64,000 bases of DNA, from positions 5,110,000 to 5,173,999 of the forward strand of contig JABAKD010000029.1 in assembly GCA_012845835.1 (NCBI GenBank), read 5' to 3'. Under the pieces are notes generated by a model. That model was not told the DNA's origin. It ran no database searches and saw nothing but the letters and a program-made list of their open reading frames with translations. This DNA comes from Undaria pinnatifida (taxonomy: Eukaryota > Sar > Phaeophyceae > Laminariales > Alariaceae). A program made the translations under genes and the position numbers. Below are positions 39,420 to 50,473 of this stretch, piece by piece. How positions within the stretch are numbered: position 1 is the first letter of the stretch; each line of letters opens with the position of its first letter.

Positions 39420-40618
39420 TATAGTGTGACTTAACCACTCAACGCCCCCGTTACAGTCGGGATGATAGGAGCTGTAGCAAGCTTGTGTACACCCAACAGC
39501 TGATATGCAGCTTGTGAAAGCTTGGAGCAGACCTGCAGTCCGTTGTCCGAGAGTATGGTGCGCGGGCACCCCCACGAGGGGATTTATTGGTTCACCAGGA
39601 TATCGGCTGTACCTTCTGCGGTGAACTCAGCGGCAGTGACGGGGAACATGTCGGCCCGACGACTGAAGCGATGGGTGAACAGTAGGATGTAGGTGTTGTC
39701 TTGGGGTGTGACCGGAAGGGGGCCGAAGTAGTCAACACTGACGGCGATACCTGGACCTTCCGGCAGAGGCATTGTGATGATGGGCCAGTGGACAGTCAGC
39801 CGTGGGGTTTTCCGCGCTTGGCACTTCAAGCAGTGGCGAAGCCACCACCAGGTGCACACACTTATGCCAATCCACCAATAAAAACGCTCCAGCATGCGCA
39901 ACGTGCGCGTGGTGCCAAGGTGGCAGGAGGCCGTCGAGTGGCAAGCTTGCATGATCCAAGGGCGCATGAGCAGGGGAGCGTAATTGCGAACTGGCTCGTC
40001 GTTTAGCAAGCAAGCAGCTCGCCCCACAGAGTTCGGTTTGTTAGAGCTTGTTGGCGGCAGTGTCGGATTACGGACGAGTAGGACGATGTCGTCGTCGGTT
40101 GTATGTAGTCGACCCTTACCCGCCAGCCCCTGGATGTCTGAGAGGGAGGGACGCTTGTGCGAGAGGTAGCACGCCAAAAGGTCGGGCGGCAGGACCGATG
40201 GCCGGCCGATAGAAACGTAACGCATCATGGCGTGGCACGTCGGCTCAGCGTGCTGCTCTCGCTTCCAATCGTCATGTGAATACCGCGCGACGGAATCAGC
40301 GAAACTTAATTCAGCAGCGTTGCCGAGGGCGTCCGACCTTGTATATGCGGTCAGCGTGCCACCAGGAGAAGGCGTGAGCCGTAAGAGAGGAGTTCCCAAA
40401 ATAGGCTCTGCGTGGTCGCGGTCGGACGGTAGTGGCACCGTGCGGACCGGCGAGTCGGCAAAAGCAGGGATCGGGGCGATTGACAGGGTCGGCCGCGGCC
40501 GTGGAACTCGCGACGAAGTTGTACCTCGTCCGCAAGATGGCCGAGGGGCCCCGCCGAGCCCGAATCCATAATCTACAGCGGGGGTGCATTTCCTGTTGCT
40601 GTCGCTGTTGGTCGGCAC
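39420..40618 (-). pseudogene. Integrase zinc finger and catalytic core, left element
   Basis: Open frame 40,618-39,584: a disordered N-terminal stretch, then the HHCC zinc-binding region (CHSTASCHLGTTRTLRM..CLKCQARK) and IAVSVDYFGPLPVT with the first catalytic Asp. The frame ends in TAA at LVNQ, and continues in the same phase with CPRTILSDNG (second Asp) before a frameshift near 39,470 destroys the run to the catalytic Glu. Integrase joins LTR ends to target DNA. The same TAA occurs in the right element at 55,969. Confidence 0.8.
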
Positions 40619-41235
40619 GTCGTCGACGACGGAGGGGCTGGAGTGCCAAGCATGGCGGAGACGGACACAGTCGAACCGGTGGTCGCGGCGGGGGCCGTCT
40701 CCTGTAAAGAACTCCGGGATAGATAAGTCGGCTGTGCGATGGGCGTCGCTGCAGCCAGGGCTTCTGCGGAGCCCGTGCCGCCCTCGATGGGTATGGCAAA
40801 AACCGAAGCGAAAACAGTGTCGGCGGCAGGTGAAATCGACCCGCGGCCGGTACAGCCTTCGGTAGTGGCGACGGAGGCAGAAACACGAGCGACGAATGTC
40901 CCCGGGGAAGCATAAAGGCCGTCAATCCTTATACGTGGCTCGTGTGTTCGAAAATCATGAAACGCGGTAGAGGTTAGAGGGAGCCCACCCAAGGCAGCAT
41001 GTTCAGTGCGGGGCACGAGCCCACCTAAGACGGTGCTTTCGGCGAGGGATTCGAGTCCACCCAAAGCAGTGCTTTCGGTGTGGGGCACGAGCCCACCCAA
41101 GACAGTGCTTTTGGCGAGGGGCGCGAGTCCACCCGAACCGACTCCTGGGATCGGCGAGGAGTGAGCGCGCAGCCCGCGGGTCCGCAGGAGGTAGATACCG
41201 TTATCTCCAACGGGGTTGGGGCTTGTCAACCCCAC
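40573..41235 (-). pseudogene. Repetitive pol linker, left element
   Basis: Frame with four repeats of the pattern (S/T)(V/A)LGGL..(P/L)..ES, each about 13-14 residues, then a Ser/Thr/Ala-rich stretch. It lies between the RNase H remnant and integrase. Equivalent to 54,298-54,981 in the right element. No catalytic motif seen. Confidence 0.55.
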
Positions 41236-41677
41236 GAGGTTGAATTTTTTTTCTTCAAGCCACTGCGGTCGTACTCCGTAGCGGCTTTGGAAAACGGGCC
41301 GGGAAAATCGGCGATGCTCTTGGCGCTACCTTTACGGTAGTCGAGTGTGCAATCGAACGCGGTGACGAACTCAAGCTACCGCTGGACTCGTGCATTGAGG
41401 GTCCCCGCGATGGCAATGCTCTCGTATGTCTCGTGGCCGGAGGACATGCGGAACTTTGTTCCCCTCAGTATCCTCGGAGGCGTTTGGGAACCCAAGCAAT
41501 GCTGCCGGTCCCCAAATCTAGAGGAGTCCAGTGCCTCTCCGAGTCGAGCGTTGCTCGACTGATATACGCGATTTTCATGGTGAACAAAACGTCGTCCAGC
41601 GTCACGGTACCCTCGACGAAACAGGCGCAGTGTTCTGACATCGCAAGGTCAGGGCCGACGCTAGAAGCTATCTCCAC
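41236..41677 (-). pseudogene. RNase H remnant, left element
   Basis: Starts abruptly: IAYISRATLDSERHWTPLDL..AWVPKRLRGY matches the C-terminal half of Ty3/gypsy RNase H (which removes RNA from the RNA-DNA hybrid). After a frameshift a WRLEFVTAFDCTFEYRKGSAK-like stretch follows. The sequence just before, CACFVEGTVTLDDVLFTM, is not RNase H or RT, so the junction with RT appears deleted. The right copy is identical in plan. Confidence 0.65.
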
Positions 41678-41679
41678 AA

Positions 41680-42479
41680 CTTCACGGCTTTTTATTGGCC
41701 AACGCTCCCGAGAAATAGGTCGGAAACGCCGAATGGGAAGCTTTGCGAGCGCTGGTCGCTGTTAACGGTCCGGTTGCGGCGCGGACGAGATTTCTTGGTT
41801 CTTGCACTCGCAGTGCAGGTGCGGAACCGACTAGGGGAGGCCGGGTGCGCCGACCCGGTCTCATTGACGCAAATAGCTGCGCAAACGGCAGAAAGTGCCT
41901 CACCGAGCAAGTTTTTCCTTTCCCCTGGCATGGGTTGTTGGCCCTGGGACCATCCGCCAGAAGGGCCCACACTGGGTTCAGAGGGATGGATTCAGCCAGA
42001 AGCTTGTTGTCAGAGCTCAAAAGGTGATTTTATATGGCTAGATTCTGGGTGAAATTGGTGTAGGTGCCAGGCGACACGGCGTTTTGCTTCTCCCTGTCCC
42101 CAACAGCGGAGTCGAAGTTGCGCACGCCTCGACCGATGCGTTTGCGTTTGCTTGGACGAGGCGACGGCATAATGAGCCCCACTGCTCGATGGTCTTGCAA
42201 AAACTTGGTATTTTCGGCCATCATGTACTGCTCCGCGCAAGAATATGGTACGTCGTCCACGGCAAACGACGAAGGGGACCACGGTGGAAAATAGGATGGG
42301 GGCTGCCAGAATAACAACACTTTGGCTGTGGAGTATTCGAGAGAAGAGACAAACGCCGTGTTGAAATTTGGGCTGCAATGTCCCCGTCCGGGAACACCAG
42401 GCCTCGGGAGCACGACGCGAATCCGAACCCGTGGTATCTCGCCTCGGGTCTTTCTTCGTTCGTTGGCGGAAAAGCGCAA
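41680..42479 (-). pseudogene. NADAR (YbiA-like) domain, left element
   Basis: The frame 42,479-42,030 has FWQPPSYFPPWSPSSFAVDD, then VPYSCAEQYMMAENTKFLQD and KRKRIGRGVRNFDSAV..KQNAV..YTNFTQN. This follows the NADAR pattern: aromatic-rich start, the E in (C/S)xEQYM, K(R)IGR.VR.FD and a KF.QN-like helix. The C-terminal half continues in other frames: KLLAES.PLNPVW and ERKNLLGEALSAV (41,970-41,850), matching the LL..(T/S)...L.EASP.D..WG and GKNLLG blocks. NADAR proteins hydrolyse glycosidic bonds in riboflavin intermediates or ADP-ribose derivatives. This copy is broken by at least two frameshifts. It lies between gag and the RNase H remnant. Confidence 0.75.
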
Positions 42480-42925
42480 GAATCCGCTCTAACTGCGCCC
42501 GAAAAATGGCAAAACCCGACGGTGCCAACACGTCGGTAGCCTCGTTCGGCATTTGTGGGTCTGCAATGTCCCTTTTTGGAAACACCAGGCCTCGGCTACT
42601 TGGGCCTGTAATGTCCCCTTGCGGGAGCACTAGGCCTCGGGAGCAACATGCAAGTCCGAACCTGGGGTTTCTCGCCTCGGGTCCTCCTCACTCGCTGGCG
42701 GAAACTCGTAAGAAGCCGCCCTCATTGCACCCGAAAACGAGTCCAAGACCGACGGTGACAACCCGTCGGTAGCCTCGTTGGACATTTGGGTCTGCAATGT
42801 CCCCGTCTGGGAACACCAGTCCTCGGCTCTTTGGGCCTGTAGTGTCCCCCTCAGGAACACCAGGCCTCGGGAGCACGACGCGAGTCCGAACCCACGGTTT
42901 CTCGCGTCGTGGCCTCTTTGCTTCT
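42455..42925 (-). pseudogene. GD(I/T)..P repeats before NADAR, left element
   Basis: Repeated blocks encoding RGLVFPxGDIADP and variants (RGLVFLRGTLQ in another frame); DNA motif GCCTGGTGTTCC..GGGGACATTGCAG. Five or six copies alternate with an EDP..TTGSD stretch. They run into the NADAR N-terminus. Same plan at 52,681-53,170. Confidence 0.6.
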
Positions 42926-44257
42926 TGGCGTATAATCGCAAGAAAACTGCTCTAACTGCGCCCGGTGAGGCAGGGGCTCTGAGATGTTTCTGCTTGACGA
43001 GAGGCGCGATTCTTCCGTAAATTTACGGAAATAGCGTCCAGCTGATCAGGCTGGAGGCCGTGGAGTCACCACTGGCCCGTCGCGCAGTGTCGGATCTTCT
43101 TCCTGTGCCACTGGGGCAGACGTAGCCTGAAACACGTAGGTTAGCGTGTTAAAAGACGAAGCAGGGTCCGTAAACCCTGTGGGCGTCTTCTGGAGCGGGG
43201 CTCGGGCAAGGCAAAAAAAATTTCACCGGAGGAGGCTCTCTTCCGTGAGGTCTCGTGGAGAAGGGAGACGTGGTAGCTAATCTTGTCGACTCGTCCTTAA
43301 TGGAAAATAGGACAGAGCGCCCGCTGTTATCGCGAGCAAACACCGGATCGAGCCTCGCAAAAGATCTCGGTGTTTTAGTGTTGGCCTTCCCACACCTCAA
43401 ATTGACCGCCACCTCGTGATCAGTAAAAGTGTATCGAGGGTCGACCGTCCCACACCTCAAACCGACCGCCACCGCCTGGTCAGGGAGAGGGGGGGATGAA
43501 CACATACGCGTAAAAAGTCGACGCGCCGTCACCGCAGCTATTTTATTGCGCGGCGCGTGCCTGGGGGGGGAGCGCGCAAAGCGCAGGCTCCCGTGCCTTG
43601 GTTGATGGGGGCGACGTTTGGAGCGCGTACCCCCATTGCTGAGTTTATACCGCGGCTGAGGGAAACGGCGCCGGAAGCGCGGTTCCCGTTGCCGAACTCA
43701 GACCATGACCGAGGGGAACGTCGCTGAAAGCGTGCGCTCTCGCCGTCGAAAAATAAAGAAAGAGAAAAAAAAAAATACCTGGCTGGAGGAAACCACGCTT
43801 GAAGCGCTAGTTCCCGCCGCCGGTACTACGCCGTGAGAATCGTCCGCAGACGGCGTAGGAGCCCGTGGGCTCTTGACAGAGGAAATCTGTGCTGCGTTAC
43901 TGGACAGGCTAGCAACAGAGCACGACCATCTTCTGAAACCAAAATAGGTACCCCCCGACAGTGTTGTCGACGGTGCCGTACCGCCGTCGAGCTGTCGATT
44001 GCCGTTACGGAATGTGCCAGGATGGCGCGCAAATTTATTTTCGCCCGGGATGTGGGCGGCTCCAAAGCGCATTCGAGGAGCAGAAGCGGAGGCAGAAGAG
44101 GCGGGCGAGCGCAGGATACCACCATGGTGATCCGACGTGTATGTGGTATTGTTGTGACAGTTACCTGGCCCTGATCCTGAAGATGGCGACGATTTTTCTT
44201 GTGGTTGTTTTGGAGAGAGGATTTGTCGTCTCGGCGGTAGCAGACCATGCAAGTTTG
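42926..44257 (-). pseudogene. Region between gag and NADAR repeats, left element
   Basis: Frames at 43,149-43,532 and 43,698-44,261 have direct repeats (GGGTGTGGGA-type: V(G/N)LRCG twice) and low-complexity stretches. I looked for an aspartic protease motif (D-T/S-G) and found none. The 18-bp palindrome TTCCGTAAATTTACGGAA is at 43,014-43,031, with its 14-bp core kept in the right element. Confidence 0.4.
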
Positions 44258-46354
44258 TCAACGTCGGTGTGCGTCATCGTCGCCAAATTGGCCTAGTTCA
44301 GGGTTCAAGCAGCCACTCGCAGTGATATACGGACGCCTACAACGCTTGAAGGAATGGTTGTCTTTGTGGCAGTTGAGGCAAAGCCCCCGGTTTTCTCGGA
44401 GGGCATCAGCGCGAGGTGAAAGGAGGCCGCTCCAAAGGGGAGGGTCGTCTGTCTCAAACGAGGTCTTAACGGCGAAACCTTCTGCATGATGATGCTCGTC
44501 TAGTGGCCTGCAGTTTGATGTGTGGTCAAGCCAAGGGTCAGATGAATCATCGATGGGCATGACAGTTGAATGATGGCTCGATCCCGTCTGCCACGAAAGC
44601 GACTGGGACGACACTCGGCCCTGGCCGCGCCCATGATCGGCGGGCCGGGCCCCCGACAGGGCGCATGACCGCGCTCCCGTCGAAGAAACAGGGAGAGAAA
44701 AAAAATGTTTCGCCGTTGACTGCAGGTGTCTTATTAGTCACTAAAAGCCCGCCACATAGCAGCCAACGAGGCGTATGGCCGCGGGTTTGTTGCCTTCGAA
44801 CAAAGGTACAACCCAGGCAGGAGAGCCGGAAATTGCTCATTCGCCGCCACCCGAACCACCTCCCACACCACATCCGTCCCCGGAGACAAAACACGCTCAC
44901 TCCGCGTAGCGGTCGGTATAAGTACGCGAGACTCCACTGAAATCAGAAAAAGGCATGCCGTTACACATTCCAAAAGTATGCAACTTAGTGTAGCCCAAAT
45001 CTGTGTAAACCCCTTCGAATTGCGTGATCAGCAGACGTAACAGGAGGGTGAAAGCCTCAGGCAGATGCTCCTCCTGCCATGGCTCTTGACACTTTTTGCC
45101 TGCCACCACGACCATCTCGCTGTGATCCGTGCTCGAGGACGAAGACGAGCGGGAGGAGGTTTACGAGCCGTCCCACGCTGAACGTCCTCTCGCGCCATTC
45201 CTCTGCCAGAGCTGCGGCCAACTGTCCCGGTTGTTGGACCGAGGTTGCCCCCTCGGCGGCGCTCTCAGGCACACCAGCACCGATGCGCTCACCCCCGCGG
45301 CGGCGGTGGTGGTCGCCACCTCCACCATTTTTGCCGCCACCCCCACGGTTGCGGTCCCGCGGTCGCGACTGTGGAGGCATTTTCCCCGGTTTCGTTCTGC
45401 CAACTCTTCCTCCGGGGTCTGGCCAAAAGACACGGTCGGGGTCCTCGTCGTGGGCTATCAGCAGGGCCTTGACGAGGGAAAGGGACGGGCCGCTTCTCGT
45501 CTGTCTAGCATAGGGCGTACAATCCACGCGAGCCCAGGCCGCTTCCATTGAGGACGTCCGCTTGCCGCGACGCCGGCCTCTCTGACGGGAGGAGGGCGCA
45601 GGCCGTTTCCACCACCGCGGGTCGCCAACGCTGAGGAGAAGTCTACCCGCGGTGCAGACGGCATGCACGCGACGATGCCCTTGAAGAAGGCGTCGTTCCC
45701 GGGTCGTGGTCGCTGGCATGCGACACCCTGCGGGCGCGACGAAGGCAACGGGGCCGCGTTAGCTCCCGCCGCAGCCGACGCAACTGATTGAGCCAGGGCT
45801 TGTTGCGCCCTCTTCGCCACCAGGGACGACTCCCGCGCAACGGTCTTCGCCTGCTCGATATCTTCGTCAAACCGACGTCGGCGTGCTATCGTCTGGTTGG
45901 CGTCGTCGAGCGCCCGCTGGGCCCGCGCCGCCGCGTATGCAAAGTCCAAGGGGCGGCATGGGCGCCCCAGTCCCGGGAACTCTGGGGGTGGCGCTCTGTC
46001 GAGCGCGAAGAGCCCAGGTGGCGGCGGTGGTGCCCTGTCGAGCGCGGGGGGGGCAGCTGGTGGCGCTTCCCCGGGGCTGGCGAGAGCTGGCGTCGAGACG
46101 CCCCCGAGTCCGGTGGGGGTTGGTCCGTCTTCTTCTCAGCGCGAACCAGCGAATCGACCCGCTTGGTTGGTGGGAACGGGTGGAGGTATGGTGCTCCGTC
46201 TTCTGTCTCGTAACCGGAACCCGCCACCGGTGGTTCCCCCCGTCTCGAGTCGCGGAATCTCGAGCGAGCTCTCCCTGTCTCGTGGGCATCCAGGTTGGGG
46301 TGCGTGGAAGACCTCAGCCAGCCCCGAGTAGCCCCCATCGTCACCGGTGGACAT
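44258..46354 (-). pseudogene. Gag, left element
   Basis: The likely start is the ATG at 46,354 (MSTGDDGGYSGLAEVFHAPQ). Frames change several times. A coiled-coil-like Ala/Arg/Gln-rich stretch (DFAYAAARAQRALDDANQ..VAKRAQQALAQSV, 45,949-45,780), an Arg/Gly-rich stretch (RDRNRGGGGKNGGGGDHHRR) near 45,340, then capsid-like LRLLITQFEGVYTDLGYTKLH and VVWEVVRVAANEQFPALLPG (45,040-44,800). A CCHC zinc knuckle CLNCHKDNHSFKRC is at 44,339-44,380. Gag packages element RNA into virus-like particles. Decayed. Confidence 0.65.
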
Positions 46355-46369
46355 GGTGCCTAGGTGTAG

Positions 46370-46388
46370 TGAAGGGGGGGGGGGGGGG
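46370..46388. repeat. Poly-G run
   Basis: Nineteen bases, nearly all G, just outside the proposed gag start; prone to indel error in sequencing. Confidence 0.9.
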
Positions 46389-46639
46389 ATATTAACGACG
46401 CGTGAAGAAGCTATGGAGACAGATAAATTGTTTTGGTGTTCCTGCTCCAAGTAGCGGTATATCTGTGTTTCAGCAAACAGCAACAATATGGGCTTTGACT
46501 CCTTCCAGCCTCAGTGATGGTAGCAGCCACGTCAACTAACCGTATAAGAGGAGTACAGCAGTAACAAGGTACCAATCATCATAACCGCAACATAAGAGCA
46601 GCGCCCAGTCTGACCGTAGGGTATGTGGGTAACGCCCGC

Positions 46640-47640
46640 ACGAACCGCAGTACAAGGAGCCAAAACTGGGCAGCACTGACCCTAACCGCAGTGCAGGGGG
46701 TGCAACACAGTAAGGGTACGCCTGCAGCCATCACACTTAAACAGGCATCATTCAACCTAGGCGGGGGGAGGTAGCACAGGAAAGCGTCGCCCAAACCGCC
46801 CACGCTCATCGGACCAAAACAGGCAGCATTTAACCTAGGTGTAGTGTAGGGGTTATAAAAAAAAAGGTTCGCCCAACACGCCGACGCTCATTTCACCAAA
46901 ATAGGCAACATTTACCCTACGTGTAGTGTAGGGGGGGAGCACTGTGAAAGGTCGCCCAACACGCTGACACTCGTCGCCCCGAAACGGGCAGCATTTACCC
47001 TAGGTGTAGTGTAGGGGTGGAAGCACAGTGTAAGATCGCTCAACACGCTGACACTCATCGCACCAAAACGGGCAGCATTTACCCTAGGTGTAGTGTAGGG
47101 GGGGAGCACAGTGAAAGGTCACCCAACACGCTGACACTTGTCGCACCAAAACAGGCAGCGTTTTACCTAGGTGTAGTGTAGGGGTGGAAGCACTGTGTAA
47201 GGTCGCCCAACACGCTGACACTCATCGCACCAAAACGGGCAGCATTTACCCTAGGTGTAGTGAAGGGGTGGAAGCACAGGGTAAGATCGCCCAACACGCT
47301 GACACTCGTCGCACCAAAACGTGCAGCATTTACCCTAGGTGTAGTGTAGGGGGGGGAGCACAGTGAAAGGTCGCCCAACACGCTGACACTCGTCGCACCA
47401 AAACAGGCAGCATTTAACCTAGGTGTAGTGTAGGCGTGGAAGCACAGTGTAAGATCGCCCAACACGCTGACACTCATCGCACCAAAACGGGCAGCATTTA
47501 ACCTAGGTGTAGTGTAGGGGGGGAGCACAGTGAAAGGTCACCCAACACGCTGACACTCGTCGAACCAAAACAGGAGGCATTTAACCTAGGTGTAGTGTAG
47601 GGGTGGAAGCACTGTGTACGTTTGCGCACCAACCATTTAT
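46640..47640 (-). repeat. 84-bp satellite in the leader of the left element
   Basis: Unit landmarks CTAGGTGTAGTGTAGGGG at 46,753 (degenerate), 46,835, 46,918, 47,000, 47,084, 47,167, 47,251, 47,335, 47,419, 47,503 and 47,586: 11 copies, mean period 83-84 bp. Two unit subtypes alternate (GGGGGGAGCAC..GTGAAAGG and GGGGTGGAAGCAC..GTGTAAG), giving a two-unit higher-order repeat. The minus-strand frame stays open through several units (MLPPYTTPR.NAARFGA). The right element does not extend this far. Confidence 0.95.
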
Positions 47641-47649
47641 AAAAAAAAA

Positions 47650-49587
47650 CGGGTAGTATAACCCCCCCAAACAAAGTAGTTTCCCCCGACCGCACTGAAG
47701 GGGGACGGTCGCGCCTACATTAGTGCTGATTGCTGCAGTATCACTGCTGTTTTCACAGGTAACGGTAATTTTAACCGCACCAAGATGGGTAGTGTAGTAC
47801 CAACACCAGCTGTAGAAATATGTGGACGCCCACAGTCGAATAGAAAGGCTGTTTGCCCCCAAAGGTACCGCATTGAACGGGCTGTTCTCCGCTGCGCTTG
47901 TAAAAACTGTGAAGCGCAGTATCTCCGCGAACTGTGTAGTAAGCGCTCTGTAACGGAACGTAGCTGTCCGAACATGTGCAGAGAAGAAGAAAAAACAATT
48001 TCCAGCGTAGACCCTGGCAATATCGTGAAGGGCAGCACATGTACCGGCAGGAATACGGCCTAACGCCCGGACAGCTGAAAAACAAATCCGTACCCACTCC
48101 CACCGATAAAGGGACAGTCACGTTGACAGCAGTACGGAGTGCCGCACGGTCACGGCTGTGCATACACAGAAAGTGGTATTATAGTCCCCGAGTACCCATG
48201 AATGGGAGAATATAGGGCATCTCACACACCAACAGCCTTGCCCAAAAAAAAAGCCAGCACAGAGTTTCAGCGTTCACTAGGTTCAAGTTCTAGTCACGGA
48301 GGGGCCAGGACGAAAAAAAAACGTCTCGAATCGAACTTGCAAGGAGCACTGGCACAGCAGTGGGGGGTGTCAGAGCTGCGGTGCTGTAACTGTAGACGCT
48401 GGGGCAGTGAAGGGTCGAGCTATGTGGTGTATGAGCAGGAGCAAAGTAGGCGGCTTGGCTGCTGTACAGTGACTTCTACAGCAGAGAATCCTGCGGTATA
48501 TGGCAGGCATTGACAGCGAGCCCATTGTGCTGCACTGTATTTGGCACCTCTGCAAAAATGATGGTGGTTCAAGCTACGCGACGGACAGCAGTAGTGGAAC
48601 GCTGTTGATCGAGAAAAATCGGAGAGGGGTCCGAGGTGCGTGAAATTAGTAGCTTGTAGTAATTTCGGCAGAAAGGGGGCAGCTGCTTGTTCGACGCACA
48701 AGAATGATCGATGTATGTACTGAAACCCATACGACAACGCGTGTACTGGAAAATTCGCCAAACGAAAAAGCCCCAACATTCCACGAGCACCGCCTGTTCC
48801 TTCCCAGGTAGATCACAAGGAAGGAGCCCCGACATGAGCTCCTAGAGCACGGTGCCCGTAGTCCAAGGGGTTCCCGCGAAGGGCGGTCTGGCTCCGACAG
48901 CAAAGGATGTGCTGGGCGATGTGCTCTCTCAGCGAGTGAAATCCCCTTAGAAGGTCATTCGAAGGGTTGATTCCAGTATGCTTGTCCGTGGCATGTCGTG
49001 CATATGCCTCCGAGCCCCAAAGCGCGAAAAAAAAAGTACGAGGCGATGGCCGATCTTGGGGCTTGTGCTGGCAACTCGCGGAGATGTGCTGTGCAACATC
49101 CTGGCAGAGCGCGGAGCAAACAAGTCTGATGGGTGGGGCTCGGGCAGTTCCACTACGGAGTGGTCTATGACCAGCTGGCGGTGAACTGATGCGGCCAAAG
49201 GCCGGGACGAAGGGTGTGCTCCGAAGAGCAGTGTCGTCCGTCCGTACTCGGAAAGTGTCCTCCGTGTGGTGCGTGCCCAGCAACCAACAGGAGGGACCAA
49301 AATTCGAGACGAGGAGTATGCTCCGCAGAGCAGTGTCGTCCGCACGTACTTGGAAGGTGTCGTCCGTGTGGTCTGTGCGCGGCGAGCAACAGGAGGGGCC
49401 CCTGACATCTCACTGCTGTTGTGGTTGCCGTTGTAGGAGGAAGGGCGCTCCCTCCATTGAGAAGCCACCCGAGAAGGAACAGGGGTTGTGGGCTCGATGG
49501 AAAGCAAAATCAAAATCGCTACGAAAAAAAATCGGAGAGACTGGAAGAACGCTGCCACAATAGCATATCAAGCTCGTCGACGCCACA
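47650..49587. other. Long leader between 5' LTR and gag, left element
   Basis: Unusually long for an LTR element. The plus strand (antisense to the element) has frames with clustered cysteines: 47,785-48,063 (VLRCACKNCEAQY..ERSCPNMC) and 49,212-49,405, where a 105-bp direct repeat encodes C-x4-C-x7-C-x2-C-x2-C twice (CSEEQCRPSVLGKCPPCGAC, then CSAEQC..). It could be a separate insertion carried in the leader or unrelated sequence. Minus frames have no domain. A TGG near 49,583-49,585, two bases inside the LTR, is the likely start of a primer-binding site. Confidence 0.4.
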
Positions 49588-49856
49588 TGTGAAATTAAAG
49601 GTGGGGGACACAGAGTGCCCCCTGCAGGTCTGCCAATTGAGCAGGTCCTCGGAGAGTACTCACTTTCGTTCCTTCGTAGAGATGTAGCTTTATTCGTTTC
49701 CACCAGAGCCCGGGATAGCTTCTGAGATCGGAGGCGCGTGCCTCCGATCTAATTCCTAACTTCCCCGAATATAAACCGCCAACCTTATCATACAAAACCC
49801 ATCCAAATGATCTCAAATTCGGATACCTACAGGCCTTTCGAGGCCGTATCTTAACA
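49588..49856 (-). repeat. 5' LTR of left element
   Basis: 269 bp. Differs from the 3' LTR at about seven positions by eye and is slightly closer to the LTR of the right element. The flank ACCATGCC begins with the target duplication ACCA. Confidence 0.85.
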
Positions 49857-50306
49857 ACCATGCCTTGCGCAGCGGGCAGTCGCTGCACAGCTGTCCCCGA
49901 CCACACGCCAGGCCCACCGAAGTTCACAATCACCAATGCAGAGGCGTCTGCTGGCAGTACCTCCATGGCATTTGTGGTGTGGTGGACCCGCTCGGCACCA
50001 GCAAGATGCACCGCATTTGCTTTTTTTTTTATTATTATCCTCCGGCGGATGGGGAAAAATAAAGCTTTAGCTCACCACACTTCCACGTATTTTCATACGC
50101 GTCGTGTGTCGATTTAACTCAGTCGCTTTCGCAGCCCAACGCTAGCTGGCGCACCCTTCGGGTCCCATTGTAGGTATAGCGTAAGCTGTCCCTATCAATG
50201 GTCTTCGTTACAACCCCGGCAGCGCTTTGCCACACCTGTGCGACCTCCCGCGAGATTGAGATATGATTAAAGAGAATAATATTCTCTGATACCGTAGCCA
50301 ACACAG
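49857..50306. other. Spacer between the two retroelements
   Basis: Unique sequence with no domain recognised. A T-run is at 50,022-50,036. Confidence 0.4.
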
Positions 50307-50382
50307 TATAGCAGAAAGCCGGATTTAAGAGAGGGAAACTTGGTTGGCACGGACCTCTCTTAAACCGTCGCCGCTACTGTAT
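50307..50382. mobile_element. CAGT..TTTAAGAG MITE, copy 2
   Basis: Ends around CAGTATAGCAGAAAGCC..TTTAAGAGAGG and complement CAGTAGCGGCGACGGTTTAAGAGAGG, with a shared TTGG(T/C)TGGCACG core also in copy 1 at 36,764-36,892. A TATA follows the right end. Shorter than copy 1. Confidence 0.5.
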
Positions 50383-50473
50383 ACGAAGATGATCGTATTT
50401 GCACGAATACGAGCCTTGGCTCGCAAAAATATCCGCTAGAAATTCGTCTGAGACGGTGAGATATCGTGCGTTA

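Larger units (their letters stand above)
36947..49856 (-). mobile_element. Left Ty3/gypsy chromovirus-like element carrying NADAR
   Basis: 12.9-kb element on the minus strand. LTRs at 36,947-37,214 (3') and 49,588-49,856 (5') are about 97% alike by eye, start TGTTAAGA and end TTTCACA. ACCA lies immediately outside both, a likely 4-bp target duplication. Internal order (5' to 3'): a long leader with an 84-bp satellite, gag (46,354 to ~44,258) with CCHC knuckle, repeat-rich region, NADAR (~42.5-41.85 kb), RNase H remnant, repetitive linker, integrase, GPY/F, chromodomain and barrel-like tail. No reverse-transcriptase core was found. Multiple stops and frameshifts, so non-autonomous. Confidence 0.85.

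Noticed and set aside
38847-39434. 195-codon plus-strand frame
   Set aside because: Antisense to the integrase/chromodomain frame on the minus strand.
46640-47640. 84-bp regular repeats as a CRISPR array
   Set aside because: Units are contiguous with no unique spacers, the setting is eukaryotic, and repeats vary in two subtypes; it is a satellite.
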